Positions 34,985 through 46,594 of a stretch of DNA of 64,000 bases are shown here, one piece after another (position 1 is the first letter of the stretch; each line of letters opens with the position of its first letter). Position numbers and translations under genes: made by a program. The DNA lies in the NCBI RefSeq assembly GCF_027172205.1, contig NC_070614.1, forward strand, positions 31,248,501 through 31,312,500. The letters run 5' to 3'. The notes beneath the pieces are model-generated. The model saw only the letters and a list, made by a program, of their open reading frames with translations. It was not told the origin of the DNA and made no database searches. Source of the stretch: Podarcis raffonei (taxonomy: Eukaryota; Chordata; Lepidosauria; Squamata; Lacertidae).

Positions 34985-35330
34985 AACTGTAGACTGGATA
35001 GCTCAGTGGCTGGAGGAGGGTGCTGATAATGCCAAGTTTGCAGGTTCTATTCCCACAGTGGGCAGCAGCATATCCCTACATTGTAAGGGGTTCAACCAGA
35101 AGATGAGCTCATGTAGACTGGCTAGCTCAGTGGTTAGAAAAGTGTGCTGATAATGCCAAGTTTGCAGGTTCATCTCCTGCTTGGGGCAACAACATAATCC
35201 CACACTGCAGGGGCTTGGACTAGATGAACTTCATGTGGCTGGGATAGTTCAGTGGTTAGAGTGTGATGCTAATAATACCAAGGTGTGGGCTTCCTGATCC
35301 CCATATGGGACAACTCCATACTTCTGAGTT
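34985..35330 (+). mobile_element. Three tandem tRNA-derived SINE units
   Basis: Three successive units carry A-box-like 'agctcagtgg' or 'agttcagtggttagag', then 'tgctgataatgccaa' or its variant, then B-box-like 'caggttcatctcctg' or variants. The first two end in a CR1-like 'ttggactagatga' style tail or its remnant. They are dispersed SINEs, not functional tRNA genes: no unit folds with an intact acceptor stem and anticodon arm as far as I can see. Confidence 0.6.
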
Positions 35331-35469
35331 ACATGCCTTCTTACGCACACTGTGTTTGTTCCCATGGTCTGTAATCAATGATGGCCTAATGAATTATTAT
35401 GCCTAACGCCCATTATGAGTTGCTATGAATGATAGCATGTTTGGCCAATTGATGAATGAAGCTTTAGAC

Positions 35470-35707
35470 CATGTTTATGGTTAAGAACTTAATTTATTCT
35501 GGAGGTCTGTTCTTAACCTGAAACTGTTCTTAACCTGAGGTACCACTTTAGCTAATGGGGCCTCCTGCTGCCACTGCACTGCAGCTGCCGGATTTCTGTT
35601 CTCATCCTGAGGTAAAGTTCTTAACCCACGGTACTACTTCCAGGTTAGCGGAGTGTGTAACCTGAGGTGTCTGTAACCCGAGGTGTCGGTAACCCGGGGT
35701 ACCACAG
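35470..35707. mobile_element. Mariner-like MITE, left-truncated homologue of 12890
   Basis: It shares the internal 'ttcttaacctgaggtaccac' and the right end 'ggtaccacagTA', and continues into the same right flank ('catcctttacct'). The left terminal repeat is degraded. Confidence 0.65.
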
Positions 35708-35779
35708 TATCTCACTGGTCATCCTTTACCTACAATAAATTAAATTCAAATGACAACACTTTTGTTTGTAATTTTATAT

Positions 35780-35995
35780 CCAAACTCGAAATTATTTATA
35801 TATGCAACAACAGCAACTAGAACTTTATATGCAGAGAAGTGGAAAGAAGAAGGATTACCAAGGAAGGAGGATTGGTTTATGAAACTGATAGACTATGATG
35901 AAATGGTGAAATTAACTGCCAGACTAAGATGACAGAATGATGAAGTGTTTAAGGACGAATGGAGACCAATCATGGATTATTTGTCTATGCTGGTA
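35780..35995 (+). mobile_element. L1 LINE ORF2 C-terminal fragment
   Basis: LFIYATTATRTLYAEKWKEE, then GLPRKEDWFMKLIDYDEM and, past a stop, a DEWRPIMDYL-type end match the C-terminus of reptile L1 ORF2. It overlaps in content with the degraded copy at 20650-21290. A microsatellite (AC)n follows at 36009-36049. Confidence 0.7.
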
Positions 35996-36014
35996 AATGT
36001 TTTTGGATATTTTT

Positions 36015-36050
<36 letters not shown>

Positions 36051-37014
36051 ATGTAAGCTCTAATGCACATGATGGAAGAGCACACTTCATATGAAGGGGT
36101 ACTTAAGGTCCTTCAGCTGAACACGTATGGAAGCTCAAAATAGAAGTTCATGATCAGAAAGAATTTGCCTGTGATGCAAACAAATGAGGTGGGAGTGCAA
36201 TTAAAAAAGTTGTGATGTTACACCAAATTTGTATATGTAGGTATGCACTACAATCCCTAGATACTAGATGTCAATTTTTGGAGCCTTTTTCATCTTTCTT
36301 TTATCTCCTGCTGTTTTCTTTCCTATAGTTCAGAATCCATGGAAAAACAAAAGGGCTAAAAAAATTCTTGGTGTAAAATCTTGTGCCTCATTGCGCATCC
36401 TTCAGCAAACATGAATTAATTCAAATTGCACCAACATGGGAAAAGCACAAACTTCTCTAGAGCAAGGATTCTCAAGAGGTTTTGCAATGGTGTCTTTGTT
36501 ATCATATCTGAAAACAACTAAATCCGTGAACTGGGGAATGTAACATGCTGATATTATATCAATGTGCATGCTTTAGATTTCTGTTGTCCATGAAACATTG
36601 CCACTTCTTTTACTTTACACATTGTGTACATTTCAGTGGTAGAAATGAATGAATGAGATAACCTTAGCATACAAAGATTGGGTGAAAATACTCTGATGTG
36701 ATATCACTCTTCTCCTGATCGTCTTCCTTTTCACATATATTGAGGAGTATCTGGGGCAGAACTGGACTGGCTAGGTTGAATCTTTCTCCGCCTCAGCTCC
36801 CTTTGTGTCCTTCACTTTCTGGACTAATCCAACAGCTGCTTATGTATGTTAAAGGAACTAGTAGGGAAATGGACAACATTTGTTTTGCACAGCATCATGG
36901 GACTGGTATGTTCTCCCAAGAGAGATCCTGAAATAGCACAGAAAAGGAGGATGACATCACCTCCTCCTGGCAACCCATGTACCTTCAAATAAATATCACC
37001 GTCAAGCACATTGG

Positions 37015-37041
37015 CACTCTAATCTTCTGAGAGAAACAGCG
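37015..37041 (+). other. Candidate 5' non-coding exon end of OR B3 (donor at 37042)
   Basis: AACAGCG|GTGAGTA is identical around the junction to the B2 donor. The acceptor, ttctatctgcag, ends at 38003, one base before the B3 ATG. The intron is shorter than in B1/B2 because part of the flank has been lost. Confidence 0.45.
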
Positions 37042-37167
37042 GTGAGTATAATCTTTATTGATCATCTTAAAGAAAGAGAAGGGATTCAAGAGAAGGGATT
37101 AAAGAAAGAGAAGGGATTCAAGTAGAGCCATTTTTTGGTGTTTCCATGGGCCATGTTTCTAGAAATA

Positions 37168-37360
37168 CAGTGGTACCTCCGGTTACGAACGTGATCCATT
37201 CTGGAGGCCCAGCCATATCCCAAAGATTTTGTACCCGGAGGACTGCTTTTGTGCACACATTGGCCGCTGCAGAGTACTTCTGCACACGCGTGAGCGGCAA
37301 ACGTACTCATAGGTTTGCCGCGTTCACAGCCCAAAGATTATGTTGCCTGAAGGTCTGACA
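37168..37360. mobile_element. GTGGTACC mariner-like repeat, B3 flank only
   Basis: It starts TACAGTGGTACCTCCGGTTA and ends inside 'ttgcctgaagg'. It interrupts the subtype B flank between 'ggccatgtttctagaaata' and 'tctgacaattttttaa', segments that are separated by hundreds of ordinary bases in B1 and B2. The insertion came with a deletion. A (CT)n run lies at 37580-37609. Confidence 0.6.
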
Positions 37361-38004
37361 ATTTTTTAATTGCCATATACTTGAAGAAAGCTTCCATTTC
37401 CATGTTTTACATTACTAAAGTATTTAGTAAGAAATAGACAAGCCTCACTGAGAATACACATAATACAATCTTTTCCAAATTTCAACTCTGATTTCTTTTT
37501 TTGTTTTGTTTTATATGAAATTTCAAATCAACTTTCTAGAATGGTGGTTCCTTTACCCCATCTAGTTAATTCAGTGTGATATCTCTCTCTCTCTCTCTCT
37601 CTCTCTCTTTTCCAAATGTTACATATTTCATAAAATGATTTATGTACATTTGATGGCACACTGGAAGATTTCTGTAAAAACTGCACTGTTTGCATCATAT
37701 GACATATGGCTTATAAAGTATATGTATGTACCCAGTCTCTGTTGCCTTTCCCCCATTCTTTGAGGGTGGATAAATCATAATAGCTGAAAACATGTGAGTG
37801 CACATACTATCCCCATTAGGCTTCATGTCATATCAGGATGAAAGAATACATCAACAATTGATAGTGTGCATACTTGGTTGTTGATGTGGCTAGATATGTA
37901 GTTGTGAACTAGAACAATATCTAAAATGATATTAAAAAAAACACAGAATGTCCAAAAATTTGTAAGCTCCACTAACTCACAACTATTTAACTTCTATCTG
38001 CAGA

Positions 38005-38958
38005 ATGACGGAAATGAGAGAAATGGCTAACCAATCTACTCCAACAGAGTTCCTTCTGATGGGTTTTTCCGAAACCCGTGATATGCAGATTTTGCATTCT
38101 GCAATATTTCTCTTCATTTACTTAACAGCCTTATTAGGAAATTCTCTCATCATCACAGCTGTGGCCCTAGACCACCACCTTCACAGCCCGATGTACTTCT
38201 TTTTAACCAACCTGTCATTGTTTGATGTTTGCTCCATCTCCACTACTGTGCCGAAATCCATCGCCATTTCATTGACAAACAACAACATGATTTCTTTTGC
38301 GGGATGTGTCACACAGGTCTTCTTAGTGGTCACATTTGTTGGTGGGGAGCTTGCCTTGCTCACTGTTATGGCTTATGACCGTTATGTAGCAATCTGCCGT
38401 CCACTACAATATACCTTAATCATGAATCGGGATGCCTGTATCCAATTGGCAGCTGCTTGCTGGATAGGCAGCCTGATCCATGCTGTACTGGAAACCAGTT
38501 TTACTTTCATACTAAATTTCTGTGGAACCAATATGATTGAGCAATATTTTTGTGACATTCCTCAATTGCAAAAGATTTCTTGTAGTGATACAAAAGTGAA
38601 TCAAATTCTTATTTTTGTCTTTGGGTTTATTCCGGACTCTTTCTTTTTTACCTTCATCTTTACTTCCTATGGCTACATATTTTCTGCTGTGCTGAGGATC
38701 CCATCTGCCCAAGGCAGATATAAAGCTTTTTCTACCTGTACTCCTCACCTGACTGTCTTTTCTTTATTCATCACCACAGGTGTGTTTTCATACATGAGGC
38801 CAAAAGCACTTTCTTCCCCCACTGTGGACTTGGTTGCGGCTGTATTATATACAGTTTTGCCACCAGTTCTTAATCCCATAATTTATAGTCTCAGGAACAA
38901 GGACATCCAACTGGCGGTGTGGAAAATACCCAGAAAACTGAAACATCTCATTGCATGA
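38005..38958 (+). CDS. Olfactory receptor, OR14-like, subtype B copy 3
   Basis: This is an intact 317-residue receptor with all OR hallmarks: PMYFFL, MAYDRYVAIC, FCDIPQL, KAFSTCTPHL and NPIIYSLRN. It starts MTEMREMANQST as in B1, while TM4-TM5 (QLAAACWIGSLIH, DSFFFTFIFTSYG) resemble B2. The EL3 stretch TTGVFSYMRPK is again shared with B1. This mosaic pattern may reflect gene conversion among copies. MIEQYFCD replaces the usual IGQYFCD, an unusual Glu in the second extracellular loop. Confidence 0.95.
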   Translation: MTEMREMANQSTPTEFLLMGFSETRDMQILHSAIFLFIYLTALLGNSLIITAVALDHHLHSPMYFFLTNLSLFDVCSISTTVPKSIAISLTNNNMISFAGCVTQVFLVVTFVGGELALLTVMAYDRYVAICRPLQYTLIMNRDACIQLAAACWIGSLIHAVLETSFTFILNFCGTNMIEQYFCDIPQLQKISCSDTKVNQILIFVFGFIPDSFFFTFIFTSYGYIFSAVLRIPSAQGRYKAFSTCTPHLTVFSLFITTGVFSYMRPKALSSPTVDLVAAVLYTVLPPVLNPIIYSLRNKDIQLAVWKIPRKLKHLIA

Positions 38959-39439
38959 TTCATCATTTCCAGATATTTGAAAAACATGGAGAAACTAAAT
39001 GTTCATATTAGGTATATTCTCTTCTGCTTAAAATAGGACCCGTCTCATTTTTATTTATTTATCACACTCCTAGGCTTTTTGTCATATTAATGGATTAAGT
39101 GATAATGACTACATGAATGTTGTAATTTCTTTTGTTGTATTTCAGAATTCCTTTTCTGAAAGGTTTTTGGAGAAATGTTTTGGATGTATGTTGGATGCAA
39201 GTGATACATCTTGTTATTCTATGCATCTGTGGTTAAAAACAGTCATGTTCATTACCATTTCCAAAAATCTGAAGGACCATCTAACTTGGCTTCTGCTTCA
39301 GGGCGTTTGTGATTTATATTAGCAAACAATCACATGGATGTCACATTCCCACTAAATATGAGTTTATTTGACAACATTAATGATTATTTCATATGTTTGG
39401 TAGAAATATGAATCTCGTATCCCCTGGCATTTGTACAAT

Positions 39440-39617
39440 GGGATTCCACAGGATACTGGTCTTTCCTCAGTGCTATTTAATGCAAGCTGTTTGGTGTGGT
39501 CGTTAGGAGTTTTGAAACAAGGTGCCACCCATTCACTGATTATACACAGCTCTACTTCTCTATAACATCTGACTCAGAAGGGACAGTGAAAGCGTTGGAT
39601 CAGTGTCTGGATGCTGT
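39440..39617 (+). mobile_element. CR1/L2-type LINE reverse transcriptase fragment
   Basis: Translated pieces resemble the RT GSVLSPLLFN and YADDTQLYFS boxes (here TDYTQLYFSITSDSEG, with YADD degraded). It is 5'- and 3'-truncated and abuts an OR relic at 39618. Confidence 0.6.
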
Positions 39618-39678
39618 AATAAACATTCAGAAAGCAGTGTGACTAATACCTTCAAAATTAAAAAGCTTCATTGCCTAA
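39618..39678 (+). pseudogene. Last codons of a subtype C OR
   Basis: 'aaagcagtgtgactaatacc' followed by a SKLKSFIA stop matches the end of the gene at 47184 (AVWLIPKKIKSLIA stop). The rest of the gene is absent and LINE sequence takes its place. The downstream 1 kb is also homologous to the flank of the intact subtype C gene. Confidence 0.8.
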
Positions 39679-39679
39679 T

Positions 39680-40740
39680 TGAACACATCAACATTTTCGT
39701 AAACATTATGTTGGGAAGGACTTAATAAGTGACTGAGTTTGATATTTTTTTGGGAAACCTTATACTAAGCAAGCCCAGTCTCAGCTATTCTGGTGTAAAC
39801 CACATTAGATGCAAAGTCCATTCAGAATCTGTGCTACTGCTGCTTAAGACAGGCAGAGCAAAACTTGTTTTTGTCTCACATGATCCTTTTTTCCCTACTA
39901 AACTTATGTCAAATTTCCAGGTAACATGATCCAGATGACCATGGCTAGGCTCCATCCTAAGTCCTACATCTGTTGTCCAGCTATGGTCCCAGAACACCCC
40001 CTTTTGAGGCTTTATGTTGGTTTATGATTCACCATGCTCAGCTCAGATTACCTGGTCCCAGCTCAGCCAGAATGGTAGGGATAAACCAGTATTCTTCTGG
40101 CACAGCAGGTGATGGGTAGTCATGCTGGCATGGTTTAGTTGCACAAGGAACCTCTTGTCTCAATTGCAGGTTCTAACCCTAGTCATCCAAGTGGATCTTG
40201 CTGTAAGATTGCTCATTAAACTGGCTACAATCTAGAATTTCTGGTGGGAAGATCAGTCACACAATACTTAGGTAGCCTGTAGAATTCACTGGATGTGGTG
40301 ATGGCCACCAATTTAGAAGGTCTTAAAATGGAAATGGAAATTAGAATTAATGCTGGAGAATGGGATTATCAATGACTGTCATGCTCAAGACTCATCAATG
40401 GCTATCATTATGCTACATTTAGGTTTAAAGACACTATTCTGCTGAATTGTTTGTGTTAAATGTTTCAAATGTATTCATTGGCAATAGAGCCCAGGTTCCT
40501 TCAATAAAGAGGTTGAATTATGGCATATTTATGATAAATAGTATGTTTACCTTGATTCTTGTGTCTTATTTTGCTTTAACAGTCAGGAATATTATTTCTG
40601 TATTGAATTCAAGGAAACTCAAGGAAATATTATATTATATTATATTATATTATATTATATTATATTATATTATATTAAATGCAATAAAATATGTAAACAT
40701 AAACACAAGCAAACAAGTCTTTTGATAAAGAGCTCCAGGC
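39680..40740 (+). repeat. Duplicated subtype C 3' flank
   Basis: Matches 48120-49560 in order, for example 'tgaattgtttgtgttaaat' at 40443 against 49365, with indels. A (TATTA)n pentamer run lies at 40629-40676 in this copy only. Confidence 0.7.
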
Positions 40741-41289
40741 AATCCTGTTTCTTTGAAAAACCTATCATCCAGAATTCACAATAGAATATAATAACATACA
40801 ATATAAGCTATGATGATGAACTCTATTTTATAAAGCTTCAAAAGTGATCTTGACACATTGATAAATAGATGCCAATTTATTAAGGGATCACAATCAGAAT
40901 AGATATAGAGGAGTAATATACGGTACTTTTTAATAACCAGATTGGTGGGGAGTCTCAATGGGATAGGGCTATTGATTGATGACTTGCTTTTGAATTCATC
41001 AGCTGTATTTAGTAGGGCTGTGTAACTGTTAAATTATTCTACAAGGTCACTGGCAACATATTGGAGGATGCCAGAGTGTATTATAATTCTAAGAATAGTC
41101 ATTTGATAGTAGAGAGCAGAATATTGCTGGAAGAATACTGAAGCTATTTGGACTAGTTTATTTTTTCTAGCCAATTCATTTATTGTAAAGAACAATGAAA
41201 GGAGCAGAGCCTGAAAAATGAGAGTTTGTGTGTATTTAATTGAAAGCTGCTTTAGAAGCCAGTATTAAATAAATTGATTCATTTTAGAA
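40741..41289. other. Intergenic, no gene seen
   Basis: AT-rich sequence without recognised repeats or frames. Confidence 0.5.
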
Positions 41290-41579
41290 CAGGGTTCCTC
41301 AACTCTGTTGTGCAGACCACTAGTTGTCTGTGAGCTTCATTGAAGTACTCCAAAGTGTTTCTGAGAAGAATGCTTGTCATCTGAATTCTATGGCACTGAA
41401 AATGCAATATAATAGAATGGAAGATAAGAAATAAAAGGAATAAAAATACAATTAAAAACATACAGCATTTACCACAGCACATTACAATTGCTATAAGAGC
41501 ATTGGGGGGGGGGAGTTGTCTACCAAGACCTACACACATTTTCAAGTGTTTTATGGAGAATAAACTTTGAGAACAACTG
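41290..41579. mobile_element. hAT-like non-autonomous element, degraded
   Basis: It starts CAGGGTTCCTCAAC and ends TTTGAGAACAACTG, resembling the CAG-ggttctcaaac terminal repeats of Charlie-type hAT elements. The flanking 8-mers match only partly, so the copy is old. Confidence 0.5.
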
Positions 41580-41599
41580 TTTATAATAGGAAGTACCCC

Positions 41600-42938
41600 T
41601 TGAAATCAGATTAGTCCAGAATACTTATTGCTTAATCAGTGGAGGAGTGGAGCAGAATCAAAATAGTTTTGGAAAAAGAGAAGAAAGGATGGTGGCAAGC
41701 CAGAAAAAGACCATACTTCCTTCCCTGGCCAAGATGGAGCCCCATGGGGAGGACACTCAATGGGCAGAGTTTTCCACTGCCTTCCAGCCAGTACCTGGCA
41801 ATGAAACCAAACAACAAGCCCTTTGGGAAGGAGGTGTGAGGGCTCTGACAGGGCCCTAGAATCCACCCTCCTTCTTCCCAAAGCCTAGTAAGTGCTTGCT
41901 AGGCTTTGAGAAGGAGTCCTCACATCTCCTTCCCATTTGAGGACTCTCCATGACCAAGTGAGAAGCTGTCATGGCTGAAGAGTTTTGCTGATCCTGGAAT
42001 TTTTGTTGCACTTGGAGGCCACTGTTCAGGTTATTTGTTCAAGTTAGGTAGGAATTGTAAGTTAGCAGAAGCTTCCCTCCGCATATGGCCAGCCAACACT
42101 AGTTATTTGCAAAAACTGTTTGAATCTGCCTCCAGGAGGAAGCATCCCTTGCCTCTATGATCTACACTCCACTGACTAGAAGGACATTTCACAGTAAGTC
42201 CAACTTTGTTTTCTCACAGCTGAGTTACGTAAGCTAAATAATTCTTAAAAATGAGAGTGAAATGGTTAAAGCTCCTAAGCATGATGTGAATGGCTTTTTA
42301 AAAAAGAAAATATTACATCTTCTGCCTCTTTTGTGGAATTAGAGAAAGGATTGTAAGTTAAGACATTGTAAATCTCCAAGGTACAACTCCATGATGCAAG
42401 CTATGGATCACCTTGGTGATTCACAACTTTATGACCTCTATTGGGAGCAGGTATGAAACATTCTGCTGTTCAAAGCACATGCTTCTGCAAATAAAATTTA
42501 GTCTCAGGCATACATGCACTGCCATCTTCAAAGAGGATCAACTTCAGATTGAGGTGAGCATTTTAATAAATTATGTCCAGAATGAAACAAATGTCTGATC
42601 AAAATTTAATGATGCTAAGAGTAGAGCCATTTAAAAAGAAATCGTTTTTGTTAGCCATGACTGTCACATTGATTGCAATAGATCTGCACTAAGCATGTCT
42701 AAGTCTGGTTACAACACTGCAAGTTCAAATTTTCACTTCTAACAATGGTATAACATGTCTGAAACTTTCGTATTAATCTGATAATATTTCATCACTATCA
42801 CGATAATGCATTTCTCAAGTTATGACCACTTTGCTTTTTCTGATAGGGAAAAAATGTAAAATTTGTTTGCACACTCCTGTTGAAGAATGACAACAGCACT
42901 GAATTGTATTTGTAACTTTCAGGAAAGGAAAATCACAA

Positions 42939-42980
<42 letters not shown>

Positions 42981-44600
42981 GCTTTACATTTAACGTACAC
43001 AAGTCTGATTTAGGATTTATTTTTTGCATAAGAAGCATTAAATAAATTTGCTTATAAGCATGTACCCACATTAGGCATAAATTGAGATTTTCATTGTAAC
43101 ATTAAAAACAATATATGTTGTGAGTGAGAACCTCTGGTCCTCTCATCACTCCAGTCAGGATGGTCGATGATCAGGGCTGATGGCACTTGCAGTTCAAAAA
43201 ATTATAAATGGTCATAGCTTCTCCACCCCTTATATAGAGCACAACCCTTTGCAGGTTAACTCCTACACAAGCCTCTCTGTCTTCAATTCTGCTTACTTCC
43301 AGGTAAATCTGCATAAGATTAGACCTTGGGCTGCAAACAAATGCATGTTTACTTGGGAGTAACTCCCACTGAAGTCAAAGGGATTGGGTTATATCTAAGC
43401 ACAGGTGTTGGCAAAGTTTTTGTGGCTTGGGTCGGTTCACGGTCCCACAGATGCCGTGGTGGGTCGGAGTGCAATTGTGAGAGTGCACGCACGCATGCAT
43501 GTGCAAACGCTATTTCCGGTGCTCCTTCCGGCATGGAGGAGGTGTGTGCAGTTTCCTATGTGGGAGCTAAACTGCCAAAGCCCAGCTATGCCAGGAACAT
43601 TCTGATGTGGCCAGAAATCTTTTTGACCTGAACCCCTTTCATTTTAATGGATGTTGCTTAAATGGACGTTCTCTTAAATGAAATGCAAATCTTTTGTCCT
43701 TCTTGGCCAGCAGTATCAATTGTCCTAGTTGCTGCCCATTGGTGGCCAGGAAGAGAATAGTCCAGCTATCACTCATCATGATACTGATCAAGTCCCTTAA
43801 GGCAACTCACTGAGCATAAAGAGCTGTTTTGAAGGATTTGATACTTAGCCAGGTTTCTTGAGGAGTCTGATTATTTCAAAGTGAAACAGCAATACAATAT
43901 CGGACTCCCAAATTCCTATCCTTTGCTAAAGATGGAAAGACCCTGACCACCTTCAGAATCAACCCTATGTTCATTCATGAATCCACCCAGCTTTCAACTA
44001 TCAATGTCTTTTACAACAAGCCTGGCATAATAAATTGTATCTAATTGCCTCATGTAAGTCAGCTATGAATAAGCCATGGGAAATGAGTTTTACAAAAGTT
44101 TGTGGCTTGCACCCTAAACAATCATACCTCTTTCCCTAACAAAAGAAGCATATAACATTTACAGTTAGAATGTAGCTACAGTTAGCAGTTAAGATGCTTA
44201 CTGCAGTCAATAGACAACTAAAATTCCCAAGCTTTCTGAAATTACTCCATTTTATTTCTGAAGCTTTTAATTCCATTTGGTTTCATGTTTTCAACATTAT
44301 TTTATGATACCTATTATGTTTCCTAGTCTATTTTTACATCACTCTGACTTTTTTTAAAAATTGTACAGCAGTTTATGCAGTATAAAGTAAACATAAAATA
44401 AATAAATCTGGTATATCCTTAAGCACCAGATTATTTATTTATTAATTTGACCAGTAGGGGACAAAATAAGAATTTCCCATAAACAATGAAAACATACCAA
44501 TGTTGGAGCATGTTTCACTTCTAGACGAAGAGAATTCCAGTTGTTTGCTCATGGCAGTAAGCCTCTTAATTTTTAGCTTCAAAGTTGTTGCAGTTAAAAC
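41600..44600. other. 3 kb intergenic stretch, no gene
   Basis: An (AC)n run lies at 42940-42979. Degraded interspersed-repeat pieces lie near 43140-43200 ('gatcagggctgatgg') and 43345-43385 ('tacttgggagtaactcccac'), both common in lizard DNA. A GC-richer repeat of unknown family is at 43390-43640. None of the short frames resembles a known protein. Confidence 0.5.
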
Positions 44601-44617
44601 ACCTTCACACAAAAAAG

Positions 44618-44889
44618 GGTTCATCCACACTTACCTTTGCTCTACATTTGTAGGCACAAGCCTGGGTTTTCCAGCTCCAACTCTTTCCCCGCGAAAACCC
44701 ACTCTTTGACACTGAATCAGAGCAAACAACATTCCATGGAAATCCATAATTGCTGTTTGTTTAGATACAGTATGAGAGGGCAAGTTTTCCTGGGGAAAGC
44801 AGTGGGGCAAAAAAAGGGGGGGCACACAGACTCAGACACATAGAACTGTGCCAAGAAAATGTGTGGTGAAAGGAAAGAGTGGATGAACC
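44618..44889. mobile_element. MITE with GGTTCATCCAC ends
   Basis: The left end GGTTCATCCACACTTACCTT pairs with a right end that reads GGTTCATCCACTCTTTCC on the minus strand. Internal 'ttccccgcgaaaacccactc' and its partial inverse 'ttttcctggggaaagcagtg' extend the hairpin. A degraded relative is at about 49840-50100. Family not named. Confidence 0.6.
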
Positions 44890-45474
44890 AAAATATAGCT
44901 TTAAATAACAAGAACTTTGAAGCTTTCAACATCTGTGCCTTGATTTCTTTATGAAAAGAACTGGGCCCATTCAACAGCAATGGGTTGAGATTGCTATTTA
45001 GTGACGGAGCACAAACTGGTATTTTCAGCAAAGCATGAGAAAGATTCTCGTCTAAATCCCTGGAGCACTGGTGCTAATCATTGGAGATGAGCTAGACAGA
45101 ACCATGGTCTGAACTGTTATCAGATTTTTATTTTTTAACCCAATGCTTTCATAGGTTAAAAAGCTTTCATTTGTATCCATTTTAATCCAATTGTAACATT
45201 CAAAGCTACTGAGTCTTCCCCTTCCTTCTTCTCGACCACAACATGTGAGTACTGATAAACCATTCCAGACGTTATTAACACTTAGTGGCTTCATTGTTAG
45301 CATAGTAGCTGATATTTTGCTGCAGAGTGCAAAATTTGTGGTCTTCCACATAATCTCATATAATGGGGATGAGCACTGGAGTGGATGAGAGCTGCTGTCA
45401 ACAATATCCAGAGTGGAGTAGGTTGCACACACTTCTATGGTCTTTTGCTGTATGATATCATCATCATCATCAAA

Positions 45475-46338
45475 CCTTTGCGTGGACAGGCGGAGTCCCC
45501 AGATCCCCCGCGGTCCCCCCGTCATGCGGAATAACGACTCGAGACAACGTGCTATGGGATTAAATTGGGCACAACTTTATTGAATTTCAAATGTGGGTAG
45601 ACCTTGGCTCAGGCATTGGGCGTTCTCCCTCCCCAGTCCCCAGCCGGGGATCTAGGGAGCATCAGGGTTATCCAGTGTGTGTGGGGGGGATGGGCCGGCT
45701 CTGGAGAACATATGTTCAAGCAGAGACAGCCGCCCCCGTTACGCCGCCGCCGCAGGGGAGAGCAATGACAACCTTTCGGCGCACGGCCAAAGCCTCCCTT
45801 CAGAAACCCCTTTAATGGGGAACCCTGGTATCGCCGCCGCAAAGAGGAAGATGGACTAAAGGATTCCGCCCAAGGCCTGATACTGCCAAAGTTGTGACGT
45901 TTTGCTACGGGAAAGGCGAAACCTGCCAATGCAGGGAAATTCCTTTCCGGCCCTTTAACAGCGACCTTACGTAGCAGCGCCCGCATACCTGTGAAGAAAA
46001 GTTAACCTGCGAAACCTGTGAAGAAAAGTTAACCTTCAAAATAAGACATTAACTGAGGGTGGGTAGGGTGGGAGAAGCTCTGGAGCCAAGTGAGGATTCC
46101 CAGGTAAGATCCTCCCTCTATTGTGTGGGCAGGTAATCCCTGCCCTACCTGGACTGCTCTCCTTGGCAACGCTTCCCCCAGGTGGGATTGGGCAAATGAC
46201 TGAGGTAGGCGGAGACCTCCAGGTACCCCACCTGAGGGAAGGCAAGGCCAAGCCTAAGCTATTGGAGCCGCTCGAGATCCAGGGGCTGCACGCGTCCACG
46301 CAAAGGGCGCCCCCCGTTTTAAGCGGGGAGCGGTCATT
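45475..46338 (-). mobile_element. DIRS-related non-autonomous retroelement fossil (minus copy of inverted pair)
   Basis: Reverse-oriented partner of 33245-34094. CTTTGCGTGGAC at 45476-45487 and its exact inverse GTCCACGCAAAG at 46294-46305 form a short inverted repeat near the two ends, a layout compatible with DIRS-type termini. The AATAAAG-type signal lies near 45570 on the minus strand. No coding region; looks nearly complete. Confidence 0.6.
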
Positions 46339-46594
46339 ATTGCATTAGCATACAGCCATAGCAGGATAAGACAGAAATGCTAGAGAGAAGCAACCTAACA
46401 AAATTCAAACACTATTACTGGCATTGTGACATTTAAATTACCCTAAAACAACAATGTAAAAATTTAGTTGCCAGCACCGGGAATCTAAAATGCAGATGTA
46501 TATAAACATATAATGGCCCCAAAATAGGCTCGGCACATTAGGTTAAAAAGGAAATACAAAGAATTAAAACAGGTCCAGGTCTGGGACACACTAC

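Noticed and set aside
34985-35330. Possible tRNA genes
   Set aside because: The A- and B-box-like segments belong to SINE units with CR1-like tails, and stems are not preserved.
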